Both the position numbers and the translations under genes were made by a program. Below are positions 44,764 through 52,269 of a stretch of DNA of 64,000 nucleotides, in pieces. Source of the DNA: Shuttleworthella satelles DSM 14600 (GTDB lineage: Bacteria; Bacillota; Clostridia; Lachnospirales; Lachnospiraceae); contig NZ_GG665866.1 in assembly GCF_000160115.1 (NCBI RefSeq), positions 186,001 through 250,000 on the forward strand. Direction: 5' to 3'. Each line of letters opens with the position of its first letter. Within the stretch, counting starts at the first letter, position 1. The notes below the pieces were generated by a model. The model saw only the letters and a program-made list of their open reading frames with translations, searched no databases and was not told the origin of the DNA.

Positions 44764-44865
44764 GGCTTTCTAAACAATTTACCTAGCTTATTATCCTTCA
44801 GGCAATAAGTATCTCTCGTGAAACTCGCTCAATTCAACAACTCCCTTTTGGACCTGCTTTTTCTT
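44764..44865. repeat. Dispersed repeat, copy 1
   Basis: About 100 bases that recur, diverged, at 50020-50123 on the same strand (shared blocks such as AAACTCGCTC and ACAACTCCCTTT). Copy 2 has a TTGCCC/GGGCAA hairpin; it is decayed here. Origin unknown. Confidence 0.5.
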
Positions 44866-44894
44866 CCATTCAATATTTGATCGCCCTTCTTGTA

Positions 44895-44999
44895 TCAGAA
44901 GATATTTGCAATCCACTCCCGGACCGTAGCTACATGGTCATTGATCCATCCAGTGTTCAGAGGCTTAAAGATACCCTTTCCCTTGTAAATTGATGACAT
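44895..44999 (-). pseudogene. N-terminal fragment of an MBL-fold metallohydrolase
   Basis: From an ATG at 44999 the frame reads KGIFKPLNTGWINDHVATVR then EWIANIF and stops at 44895. PLNTGWI-DHVA-VREWIANIF is the typical opening of a clostridial metallo-beta-lactamase-fold family. The metal-binding domain that should follow is missing. Confidence 0.55.
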
Positions 45000-45073
45000 C
45001 GCTTTTTTCTAAAAATTTATTGCTTTCTTTGACATTGAATTTTTCCATCCAAATGCCGGAGGAGGTCCAACAT

Positions 45074-45895
45074 TTACAGCATGAGGCTTGAATTAATCCA
45101 TTCAACTGCTATCCTTCCCATTTCTGCACGCTCCCTGTAGCAGGCTTCCGGATCTTCTTTCTCTGATTTGATGAAATACTTTATTTCCTTACCGCAGTAT
45201 TCCATCATCATGTGGCCCATATGATCAAAGGACACATGCTTATATTGATACTTGAATTCATTTTCTCTAAGCCGTTGCATGATTTTTTCACAACTTTCCT
45301 CAGATGGCCAGATCGTATCAACCTTCGTTGAAAACATCAGGATCGGAGCCTTGATTTTTTCGACAGGAATAACAGACTCATCTGCTACTTTTTTGCCTGT
45401 ATTAATCGGAAGAATATTATACTCATGTGCCTTGAGAATCATTCTCATTGCATAAAATTTACGCTTGTTGTATGAAGTAAACGGGATTTCTTTGCTCTGA
45501 TAGATCCAGCAGCTGTGTCCGGACGGTTGACCAGAAACAAGCCCTTCGCTGTAAAACCATGATGGTGTCTTTACAATCACCGTAAAAAATACCGGAAACT
45601 GAACAGCCGCTGCAAATGCAAGTTCTGCGCCCTTAGATAGACCTTCAATTCCTATATGTTGATACCCGATCCGCTTCAGATACTGTACAGCGTCTTCAAT
45701 CAACTCCAACGGTATTCTGTCAAGAGACTTTTTGGTGTGCTTTGTTCTAAAATATCCCAAAGCGAGCGCCGGTATCCCATTATCAATCAGATATTTTGCC
45801 GATTTACCAGCATGCTGAAGACCACCGTCACTTCCAGTAAAAACAATTATGATTTTTTCCTTATTGCCTGATTCATACAGTAGGCCGTCCCTTAT
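45074..45895 (-). pseudogene. BAAT-type hydrolase lacking its start, joined to a DUF1963 gene end
   Basis: Frame encodes GLLYESGNKEKIIIVFTGSD, the nucleophile elbow GLSKG, FSTKVDTIWPSEES and a late histidine (DHMGHM), so the whole catalytic set is present. The first ten or so codons and ribosome site are missing: they are replaced in another frame by the 5' end of a DUF1963 gene (45944-45873). The only start is an internal TTG at 45760, which would drop the oxyanion loop. Probably not expressed as active enzyme. Confidence 0.7.
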
Positions 45896-45944
45896 TCTCG
45901 ATTTTCTTGAAATCTTCGATAAAAGCTTTTATTTTATCGTTCAT
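45873..45944 (-). pseudogene. 5' end of a second DUF1963 gene, cassette copy 2
   Basis: ATG at 45944 behind AAAGGCGATATT encodes MNDKIKAFIEDFKKIENK, clearly the start of the protein at 29425-30267 (MTVKTFIEEFKKIENR). After 17 codons the match ends and a TGA follows at 45873. The join to the hydrolase gene lies near 45886-45895. Confidence 0.75.
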
Positions 45945-46057
45945 AATATCGCCTTTCTTAGTGTACAGTGGTTTGTAATAGTGTGTAATTTAGGTATAGG
46001 TTTCGGCCGAATGATACCGATTAACCGCATATATCTAACGCGTCCCGTCGCTGCGCT

Positions 46058-46462
46058 TTAGTATGCTTCGCAGATTACTTCTGAATTGGCATCAAATTCC
46101 TCATTGAAGCTAACTAGCAGATACAGTTCGCCTGCTGGAGATTCGCCCACATAATATCCTAGTGCAAATGCATCGTAGCATCCATTCTTATCGAACATTA
46201 TACCAGTGAGCGAGATACCTTCGATATCCTCTTCGGGAAAATTTTCCTTTATCAGGCGCAATGCCTCCTGATCCAGCTCGGTGAGTTCGACACTTAACCT
46301 TTTCATTAATGGGTCGGGGATAGATTTTACATCCCTTTCGCTGTATCCGGAGAAGCTAACGTGCAAGTCCTTATCGGACTTGCGACTTATAAAGTATATT
46401 CCTGCTGGTGATCTTTCCCATGACTTGCCCTGCCAGAGGGCGATGAGTTGTTGTTTGGTCAT
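46058..46462 (-). CDS. Conserved small protein, cassette copy 2
   Basis: A 134-residue paralogue of the protein at 30297-30701, about three-quarters identical by eye, with the same length and no gaps. Differences are mostly conservative (for example LSRK/ISRK and NDEF/NEEF), which indicates both copies stayed under selection after duplication. Ribosome site is weak: AGAGGATATCAT. Confidence 0.75.
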   Translation of the reverse strand: MTKQQLIALWQGKSWERSPAGIYFISRKSDKDLHVSFSGYSERDVKSIPDPLMKRLSVELTELDQEALRLIKENFPEEDIEGISLTGIMFDKNGCYDAFALGYYVGESPAGELYLLVSFNEEFDANSEVICEAY

Positions 46463-46509
46463 ATGATATCCTCTGTGCTTATTGATTATTCAATATGTGC
46501 TATCGCGGT

Positions 46510-46641
46510 TTATAGCTCTGAATCTTCATCGGTTAGCACTTTCTTCTGCCAGCAACGCTTACCGCACTTTGGGCACCTCATATATCTGTCTCTACCTCTA
46601 TGCGGAGCTAAGATCACCTTGTGCTTGTGCATTATATTCAT
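46510..46641 (-). CDS. Zinc-ribbon microprotein, cassette copy 2
   Basis: A 43-residue frame starting at 46641 (alternative start 46632) encodes a basic N-terminus and MRCPKCGKRCWQKKVLTDED. CPKCGKRC can bind zinc. It lies 47 bases before the small conserved gene, matching the order of cassette copy 1, where the same gene is frameshifted. Ribosome site GAGAGATATC is weak. Confidence 0.45.
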   Translation of the reverse strand: MNIMHKHKVILAPHRGRDRYMRCPKCGKRCWQKKVLTDEDSEL

Positions 46642-46664
46642 AATCTTTGATATCTCTCACTATT

Positions 46665-47072
46665 TTAAATCCAGCTCAGCCCCTCAACATTTTTCAGCAC
46701 CATAGTTTCCCCAGTATAGTCATTTTTTAATTCGACTTCATTTTCTTTGACTTTCACATTATTATACCAACCACCGAGACCAGCACTTTTCCCAGTGTGT
46801 ATGTTGATAAGCCTGCTCGTTATAGGATCCCAAGTGTGCTCCTCCACCGTTTCTGCAAGCAGATAGTAAGCATCTAAAAATATCAGATTCCTTCCATACA
46901 TCCAAAACGGAAGCTTAACATCTAAAAGTGGTAATTTTGCAGAAAAAATTTCATCGCCATGCGGAGGCACTGTTTCGTAGTGAAAATCTATCTCACTGCC
47001 AAAATATGCGATAGTCGCCCCTTCACAACCGATATTTTGAGGAACACCTTCCTTAGCTAGTATAAACTCCAT
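46665..47072 (-). CDS. Hypothetical beta-rich protein, immunity-like
   Basis: A 135-residue protein starting behind AAGGAGACACC. Predicted mostly beta with KLPFWMYGRNLIFLDAYYLL in the middle and a C-terminal ETMVLKNVEGLSWI. It follows the SMI1-like gene by 20 bases and may be its operon partner. No family named. Confidence 0.55.
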   Translation of the reverse strand: MEFILAKEGVPQNIGCEGATIAYFGSEIDFHYETVPPHGDEIFSAKLPLLDVKLPFWMYGRNLIFLDAYYLLAETVEEHTWDPITSRLINIHTGKSAGLGGWYNNVKVKENEVELKNDYTGETMVLKNVEGLSWI

Positions 47073-47092
47073 GGTGTCTCCTTATATTTCGC

Positions 47093-47659
47093 TTAGTACA
47101 CACTCACCAGTTCTTTCCAAAAAGCAAGACTACTGTCAAAAGCCTCGCGTTCCATCAATTCCACAAACTCTTTTTCAGCATGCTTCCAAACAGCGTATTG
47201 AGCAGTTCCCATCACTCTTATCAATTCTTTGAAATCGGAAGCAATAGGCGCTATCTCCTCATAACTCATGTCACTTGTGAATGCATATATTTCTCCAGAT
47301 TTACATTCTAATAAAATAGTATAGGGATCTCCATTTGCAATAATTATTAAGTCCTTTTTATGAAGAACCGAATATTCCTCATATTCCAAATTGCGGTTAA
47401 TTAGCCAGTTGAGGCTCATTTCATCCCCATATCCGAACTGGTAGCTGAGAAAGCCGAAATTCCCCCAATTGTAACTTAAAATATTTTCTGTAAATACCGA
47501 ATCTAAATACTCTATTTCAAGTTCAGATTTTAATTTCTCGATTTCGGACGGAGTAATTTCCTTTTTTCTAAGAATAATTCCATCTGTTATTTCAGCATCA
47601 AGTCCCTCTGTTTCTTTCATTATTGAAGATATTATTTCGTCGATTGTTAGTAATTGCAT
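47093..47659 (-). CDS. SMI1/KNR4 (SUKH)-like protein
   Basis: A 188-residue protein. ITPSEIEKLKSELEIEYLDS, LIIIANGDPYTILLECKSGE and ASDFKELIRVMG follow the SUKH order of helix, ID-loop strand and C-terminal helix. It is divergent from the gene at 33957-34412. Likely an immunity protein without its toxin. Confidence 0.72.
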   Translation of the reverse strand: MQLLTIDEIISSIMKETEGLDAEITDGIILRKKEITPSEIEKLKSELEIEYLDSVFTENILSYNWGNFGFLSYQFGYGDEMSLNWLINRNLEYEEYSVLHKKDLIIIANGDPYTILLECKSGEIYAFTSDMSYEEIAPIASDFKELIRVMGTAQYAVWKHAEKEFVELMEREAFDSSLAFWKELVSVY

Positions 47660-47756
47660 CTACAGTTACTTCCTCTGCTTTATGACTTCATTGGAATGCT
47701 TGTTTTCTGATCTGCCTCACGTGTCAAGATCATTCGCCATCAAATCAACACTCGGA

Positions 47757-47821
47757 GGACTCAGTCCTCTTCGGTATAGAAAGGAGTTGGGTGTGGCTGT
47801 CTAAAAAATGTCCGCACCTCC
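47757..47821 (+). mobile_element. End fragment of the IS3-type element
   Basis: Plus-strand CTCAGTCCTCTT... encodes LSPLRYRKELGVAV and stop, the transposase C-terminus, followed by TGTCCGCACC, the terminal repeat. It is the reverse-oriented counterpart of the element at 20283-20898, with the rest deleted. Confidence 0.7.
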
Positions 47822-47850
47822 ATTTGATGATTTAGACAAACCGGGATTTC

Positions 47851-48693
47851 TTAAGCTTTCGTTATTGGAATCCAAAGTTCCATTTTATAGTCTTTGTTAT
47901 CCATATCACCTTCATAGTAATATTCAAAATCAGGGCTTCCCGAATGAACATAACCATATTCAGGGAAGAATACTTCCATAGCATATTTCCACCCATTATG
48001 AATACACTCCGGAACACTTCCTGTTAATTCTACAATGGCATATTCTGCTTCTTCAACTTCCAGAATATCTAAGCCCATATTTTCTGCTTTATTAGCATCT
48101 TTAACGATATAACCTGCCATATAATTGATAGTGCCTGGGCTTTCTATATCGTGACAAACACCTACACTTTGTCCCTCTCCCAGACTTGCTAATTCATCAT
48201 GACTATATTTTCCATATAGTTTATCCCAAACGCTCGGACATAATGATGAATTGATACTTTGTTCATTTATGCCTGCAACTATAAACGCTTTTTTCTTTTG
48301 AATTGTAATTTTCATACTTCTTCCTCCTCTGACACTTAGTGCTAACTGCACCCTGGAAACTAGTTTGAATGGTTTCCCGTTTCTAACTTCTGAAGGAGTA
48401 TATCCATGAATGTTTTTAAAAGCAGTTGTAAAAGAATCAGGTGACTCATAACCATAATTCATAGCAATATCAATAATTTTTTTATCTGTCTCTCTAAGTA
48501 ATATAGCTGCTTCGGATAATCTTCTATTTCTAATATATTCGCTTAGGGTCATATCGGTCAAAATTGAGAATAAACGACTAAACATTGCAAAAGAATAACC
48601 CGATAAATAAGCAACTTGTTTCTCATCTATTTCATCATTTAAAACCCTTTCAATATAATCGATTGTATCATTGAAAGGTTTAATGAGATTCAT
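47851..48693 (-). CDS. AraC-family regulator with GyrI-like ligand domain
   Basis: A 280-residue regulator. The N-terminal AraC DNA-binding domain (about 8-110) has VAYLSGYSFAMFSRLFSIL and IAMNYGYESPDSFTTAFKNI. The C-terminal GyrI-like domain (about 125-280) has GVCHDIESPGTINYMAGYIV and ends ELWIPITKA. Such proteins bind hydrophobic cationic drugs or similar small molecules and induce efflux genes; no target gene adjoins. Confidence 0.92.
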   Translation of the reverse strand: MNLIKPFNDTIDYIERVLNDEIDEKQVAYLSGYSFAMFSRLFSILTDMTLSEYIRNRRLSEAAILLRETDKKIIDIAMNYGYESPDSFTTAFKNIHGYTPSEVRNGKPFKLVSRVQLALSVRGGRSMKITIQKKKAFIVAGINEQSINSSLCPSVWDKLYGKYSHDELASLGEGQSVGVCHDIESPGTINYMAGYIVKDANKAENMGLDILEVEEAEYAIVELTGSVPECIHNGWKYAMEVFFPEYGYVHSGSPDFEYYYEGDMDNKDYKMELWIPITKA

Positions 48694-48731
48694 GCAGATG
48701 CTCCCTTCATTGAAATAACAGCAATTCTATT

Positions 48732-48937
48732 CTACTCATTTACTAATATCATAATATCCAAAATATTTTTCGCTTTGTAATGTTCAATAACAAGTTTGTC
48801 CCAAAATTGATTCCATCCAAATATTTCTCCCTCATCTTCCGGAAGAACTAATGAACATACTCTGTAAAAGCTTATTTTTCTAATTCTACTCTTTGAACAG
48901 CCAATCGTCCCTAATTCAGTTCTTTAATATCGATCAT
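48732..48937 (-). pseudogene. Frameshifted small gene
   Basis: ATG at 48937 behind AAAGGATATAATT reads MIDIKELN and stops; two bases over, the frame continues LGTIGCSKSRIRKISFYRVC then SLVLPEDEGEIFGWNQFWDK to a stop at 48732. A single indel near 48912 explains it. Family unknown. It lies 3 bases after the BtrH-like gene and was probably its operon partner. Confidence 0.45.
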
Positions 48938-48939
48938 AA

Positions 48940-49866
48940 TTATATCCTTTCATAATTGATGGATAGTTCTCTAAATTCATTATCCCATCTTGCAATCTCT
49001 TCCAGTGTTTTAGCTAATTCTTTATAGTCTTCTCCAACAGAGTTTATATGAGCTTGTCCAAAAAGAATTGCTAATTTCTCTTTTATTTTTGATCGTCTCA
49101 AATCATATTTTTCTAAGAATTTACATAAATACAAGTTCCTAACCGATGCCAGTTTAAAACTAAAATATTGGTGCAACTTTTTCTGCTCATCATTCAGTCC
49201 ATTTTCTGCTACTACTTTCGCATAATTTGAGATAACCCCTTCCTCACCAAATTCATATCGTTTTTTGATAACAAGAGAAGTCTCATGATAAATCTCTTCA
49301 TCTGTTGGAAATCTTAATTTTCTAAGGTTCCCCCACATAGAATATGAGCCTCTTTTATATGCTATACTTTCAGCTTTCCAAGCTTTCAGAAATTCTGCAA
49401 AATTTACCTTCAAACAAGCAAAGCCTGCCGGATCGTGAAGATAGATATCATTATCTGTCAAATCATAAACTGATACAAAATGATCTACCCCATGCAAGAC
49501 CTGGCAATTGGGGTTATAAGTTAAATATCCCATATCCAGCGGTCCGACAATGACAGAGCCAAAAGCTAATAATCTCTCTAGCTGCACTTTAATAACATCA
49601 GAATTAATTTTACTTGAGTCTTCCAGGTAGTAGTCATCATATTCAAATCCAAGAATTCTCAAGCAATTACTAATAGATTGGTCAGGTGATCCATTATCGA
49701 AAAAAACTAATGGATGCTTTTCATCCTCATGAGCAACATTTGCACCATTTCCCATAACCATTATTGCTTCTAAAAACTCTGGCCGATATTCAAATCCATA
49801 AGAATCAAGTGTCATAGCTAGAGAATTCGTATAACAAATTGATACTTCACCAAAATATTGATCCAA
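48940..49866 (-). CDS. BtrH-like / C39-type cysteine-peptidase-fold protein
   Basis: A 308-residue protein starting at TTG behind AAGGAGGTACAAAA. The N-terminal domain (about 1-175) has a likely nucleophile Cys in GEVSICYTNSLAMTL, the His in LHGVDHFVSVYDL and Asp in IYLHDPAGF, the order of BtrH N-terminal and C39 folds. BtrH transfers an acyl group from a carrier protein in butirosin synthesis. The C-terminal 130 residues are helical. No carrier or biosynthetic gene is near, so the substrate is unknown. Confidence 0.75.
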   Translation of the reverse strand: MDQYFGEVSICYTNSLAMTLDSYGFEYRPEFLEAIMVMGNGANVAHEDEKHPLVFFDNGSPDQSISNCLRILGFEYDDYYLEDSSKINSDVIKVQLERLLAFGSVIVGPLDMGYLTYNPNCQVLHGVDHFVSVYDLTDNDIYLHDPAGFACLKVNFAEFLKAWKAESIAYKRGSYSMWGNLRKLRFPTDEEIYHETSLVIKKRYEFGEEGVISNYAKVVAENGLNDEQKKLHQYFSFKLASVRNLYLCKFLEKYDLRRSKIKEKLAILFGQAHINSVGEDYKELAKTLEEIARWDNEFRELSINYERI

Positions 49867-49990
49867 TTTTGTACCTCCTTTGCATTTATATCTACAGCAT
49901 AGAGGCCTATTAAAATGTATTCCCTATAATTCTTGTACAAATATTATAGGGTTTATCTCTGCGAATTCTAATTTGTCACCCACTATTTTC

Positions 49991-50027
49991 ACAAAAGCCT
50001 CCCACCAGAATGATGGAAGGCTTTTGA
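49991..50027 (-). terminator. Hairpin downstream of the AlbA_2 gene
   Basis: CAAAAGCCT and its complement flank about 17 bases, with further pairing inside. There is no T-run. It lies about 230 bases past the AlbA_2 stop and just before the dispersed repeat. Possible terminator. Confidence 0.35.
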
Positions 50028-50123
50028 AATAATTTTCCTATCTTATTGCCCTTTGGGCAAATAAACATTGCTCGTAAAACTCGCTCGATTCGACAACTCC
50101 CTTTAGAACCTATTTTTCTTGCT
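50020..50123. repeat. Dispersed repeat, copy 2
   Basis: Counterpart of 44764-44865. It keeps a short hairpin TTGCCC-TTT-GGGCAA. The rest of the interval 49867-50257 holds no supported gene. Confidence 0.5.
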
Positions 50124-50257
50124 TTTCGTATCATATTGATACACTTTTACTTCTTATCACTCTCTTTCCTTAGCTGCTGTACCCAAATTGTACCCAGCGA
50201 CTCCTTAAACTTTGCAGACACTGTCTGCAAAATAAAACCTTTCTCATCGCCTCCTGC

Positions 50258-51715
50258 TTACTTATTCGCAGAAACAATTTTGATATATCGCCTATTCTTT
50301 GTAACTGCCGTCATCCTAACCTTGTCCATATCTACCAGCTGCACCAACAATTGTCTGGTTCGTGGTGCCTTCAGACCAATCATATCTGCCACCTCTTCGG
50401 CGCTGTATTCTCTTCCAGTTTCCATCTTTTCAAGAATTTCTATCTGCCTTTTAGTCAATGACTCCTGAGAATCTGCTGATTTTTCTGCTGATTCTGCTGA
50501 TTTTTCTGCTGATCCTTCTATTAGCTGTGTTCCATAGTTGAGATTTGGGAAAGTTACGATGAATTCCGTGTGATCTGAATAAAACTCCGGTTCCTTTCCC
50601 GGGATGAAATTGGCCGCGTTCTCGTAGCCATCTAGTATCTTTCCAAGACCACTTCCGGAACGCTCCATGTACCCCAGTCGATCAAAAATATCCGCCAATA
50701 ACGGATTTCTTCTCCTTGATGGAATACGGTCTATATTCCTGTCCTGTACCTTGGTTCCATCCACCATTCCTCCAGGAGAATAAATCTCCATGCGGTCATC
50801 GAAGATATCCACATGAACTTCACTGCCATGTTCCATGTAATCACGATGAACTAGGGCATTCACTAATGCTTCGAAATAACTTCGATGAACATATTCCGGG
50901 AATTCCAGCCTGGAGTTATCCGTCTTCTTCCAGATTGTCTTGGAATTGTTCTTGATAAAGGATTCCACATCCTTCAGAAGGGAAATCAGGCTGCCGCTGA
51001 ATTCCTTGTGATCCAGGGCATCTACAATTCCGCCACTCTTCGTTTTTCCACTCCATCTGGTGCAGAAGACTCTGGAATATCGAATGGGAGATTCATCTGC
51101 AAGGAGAGCTCCGGCATTCGTCAGTCTTCCATCAGATCCGACGAGGCCAAAGGACTCATATTCCTTTTCATCCATGCTTCTGCCGGTCCATATCTTGTAA
51201 TGCTCTCTTACCTTTGAAAAAGAATAGTCTGAAGCTTCGTACTGCGATATAAGGGAATCAAAACTTGAGTTCTTTCCCCGAAGCACCAGCTTTCTCAGAT
51301 CTGTTGGAGTTGCCGGAACGCTCTCATTTCCAATACGTACAAACGCTTCCGTGGTGCCATCAGCACAATAGTAATAAGGCGTTTCTTCGCCTTTTTCTAC
51401 ATCCAACACGATGAGCTTCTGTCCGTCTTTGGTCTTATAGAAACTCAGGTTAAAGTCGGGAAGGGGATTGAGCCGCTGCTTGATGATCTCACTGATCTTC
51501 TCCGCATCCCCTTCAGCATCAGCAAGTCCTATAACCTCATCCTCATCTGAAATTCCAAAGATCAGAGCACCGCCAGTAGTATTTGCAAACGCGCTGATGC
51601 TCTTGCACCAGCTTTTCGGCTTTCTGGTCTCCACAGCCTTCTTTTTATCATATTCAGTTGCTTCGCCAATCAATTTCTCTAAAATTCCCGATTCAATCAC
51701 GGCTCTGCTGTTCAT
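50258..51715 (-). CDS. ATP-binding protein with AlbA_2 (Schlafen-like) domain
   Basis: A 485-residue protein. The AlbA_2 domain (about 10-135) has SISAFANTTGGALIFGISDE and VRIGNESVPATP. A GHKL-type ATPase region (about 255-400) has FEALVNALVHRDYMEHGSEV and RSGSGLGKILDGYENA. A short SAEKSAESAEKSA repeat leads to a C-terminal winged helix. Members act as transcription regulators or in phage defence. The ATG at 51715 overlaps the XRE gene by 23 bases. Confidence 0.88.
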   Translation of the reverse strand: MNSRAVIESGILEKLIGEATEYDKKKAVETRKPKSWCKSISAFANTTGGALIFGISDEDEVIGLADAEGDAEKISEIIKQRLNPLPDFNLSFYKTKDGQKLIVLDVEKGEETPYYYCADGTTEAFVRIGNESVPATPTDLRKLVLRGKNSSFDSLISQYEASDYSFSKVREHYKIWTGRSMDEKEYESFGLVGSDGRLTNAGALLADESPIRYSRVFCTRWSGKTKSGGIVDALDHKEFSGSLISLLKDVESFIKNNSKTIWKKTDNSRLEFPEYVHRSYFEALVNALVHRDYMEHGSEVHVDIFDDRMEIYSPGGMVDGTKVQDRNIDRIPSRRRNPLLADIFDRLGYMERSGSGLGKILDGYENAANFIPGKEPEFYSDHTEFIVTFPNLNYGTQLIEGSAEKSAESAEKSADSQESLTKRQIEILEKMETGREYSAEEVADMIGLKAPRTRQLLVQLVDMDKVRMTAVTKNRRYIKIVSANK

Positions 51716-51923
51716 CCTGATACTTTTTCCCCTGCAATTTTTGTAACAATTCCTCATACTTCAGCTGATAGGAGATCAACCTCGGGATATATTCCGGAGG
51801 TTGACGTCTGCCTGCTTCCCAGTCCTCAAGCGTCCGAAGAGGAATTCCGGTATGCTCAGAAAATTCTTTTCTGTTCATACCAGCACTGGATCTTAAATCA
51901 TGTATACTATCCGCTACCTTCAT
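51693..51923 (-). CDS. Small XRE-type HTH protein
   Basis: A 76-residue DNA-binding protein: MNRKEFSEHTGIPLRTLEDW is the helix-turn-helix. Start at 51923 behind GAGGATACT; a TTG at 51947 is an alternative. It overlaps the AlbA_2 gene and so forms a coupled regulator pair with it. Confidence 0.82.
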   Translation of the reverse strand: MKVADSIHDLRSSAGMNRKEFSEHTGIPLRTLEDWEAGRRQPPEYIPRLISYQLKYEELLQKLQGKKYQDEQQSRD

Positions 51924-52198
51924 AGTATCCTCGATTACTTCTGTCAATTCGCAATGCGTGGTTTTATAATATCACTCCACATGAACCAAGACAACAAAAA
52001 AGAGTGACTCTTCTGAAAAACAGTGGAGTATCAGTCCAGTTCCAGATGCATCAGCACGAGCTCCTGCCATTTGGAATCTCTTGTCCGGAATCCCGATGCA
52101 CAAGGTCTCGATGACATCAATCGCCATGATGATTTTTGTATTGCCGCCGGTTTGGTTGTCACCGTGACAACACAATTTGAGCCAATAAGACGAAAATA
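51924..52198. other. Intergenic boundary of the accessory region
   Basis: A 67-codon minus-strand frame (51972-52175) encodes NTKIIMAIDVIETLCIGIPD, which looks protein-like but has no family or ribosome site. It may be a gene remnant at the edge of the accessory segment. Nothing else is recognisable. Confidence 0.3.
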
Positions 52199-52228
52199 GA
52201 GGTAATGGATGTAGAATCCATTGCCTCT
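52199..52228 (-). terminator. Terminator of guaA
   Basis: A 13-base stem (AGAGGTAATGGAT with AATCCATTGCCTCT, one G-T pair) closes a short loop 42 bases past the guaA stop. On the minus strand ATTTTCG follows, a weak U-run. Confidence 0.6.
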
Positions 52229-52269
52229 ATAGAATACGTACCACTTGATAGAAGTAGTGCAGATATTCG

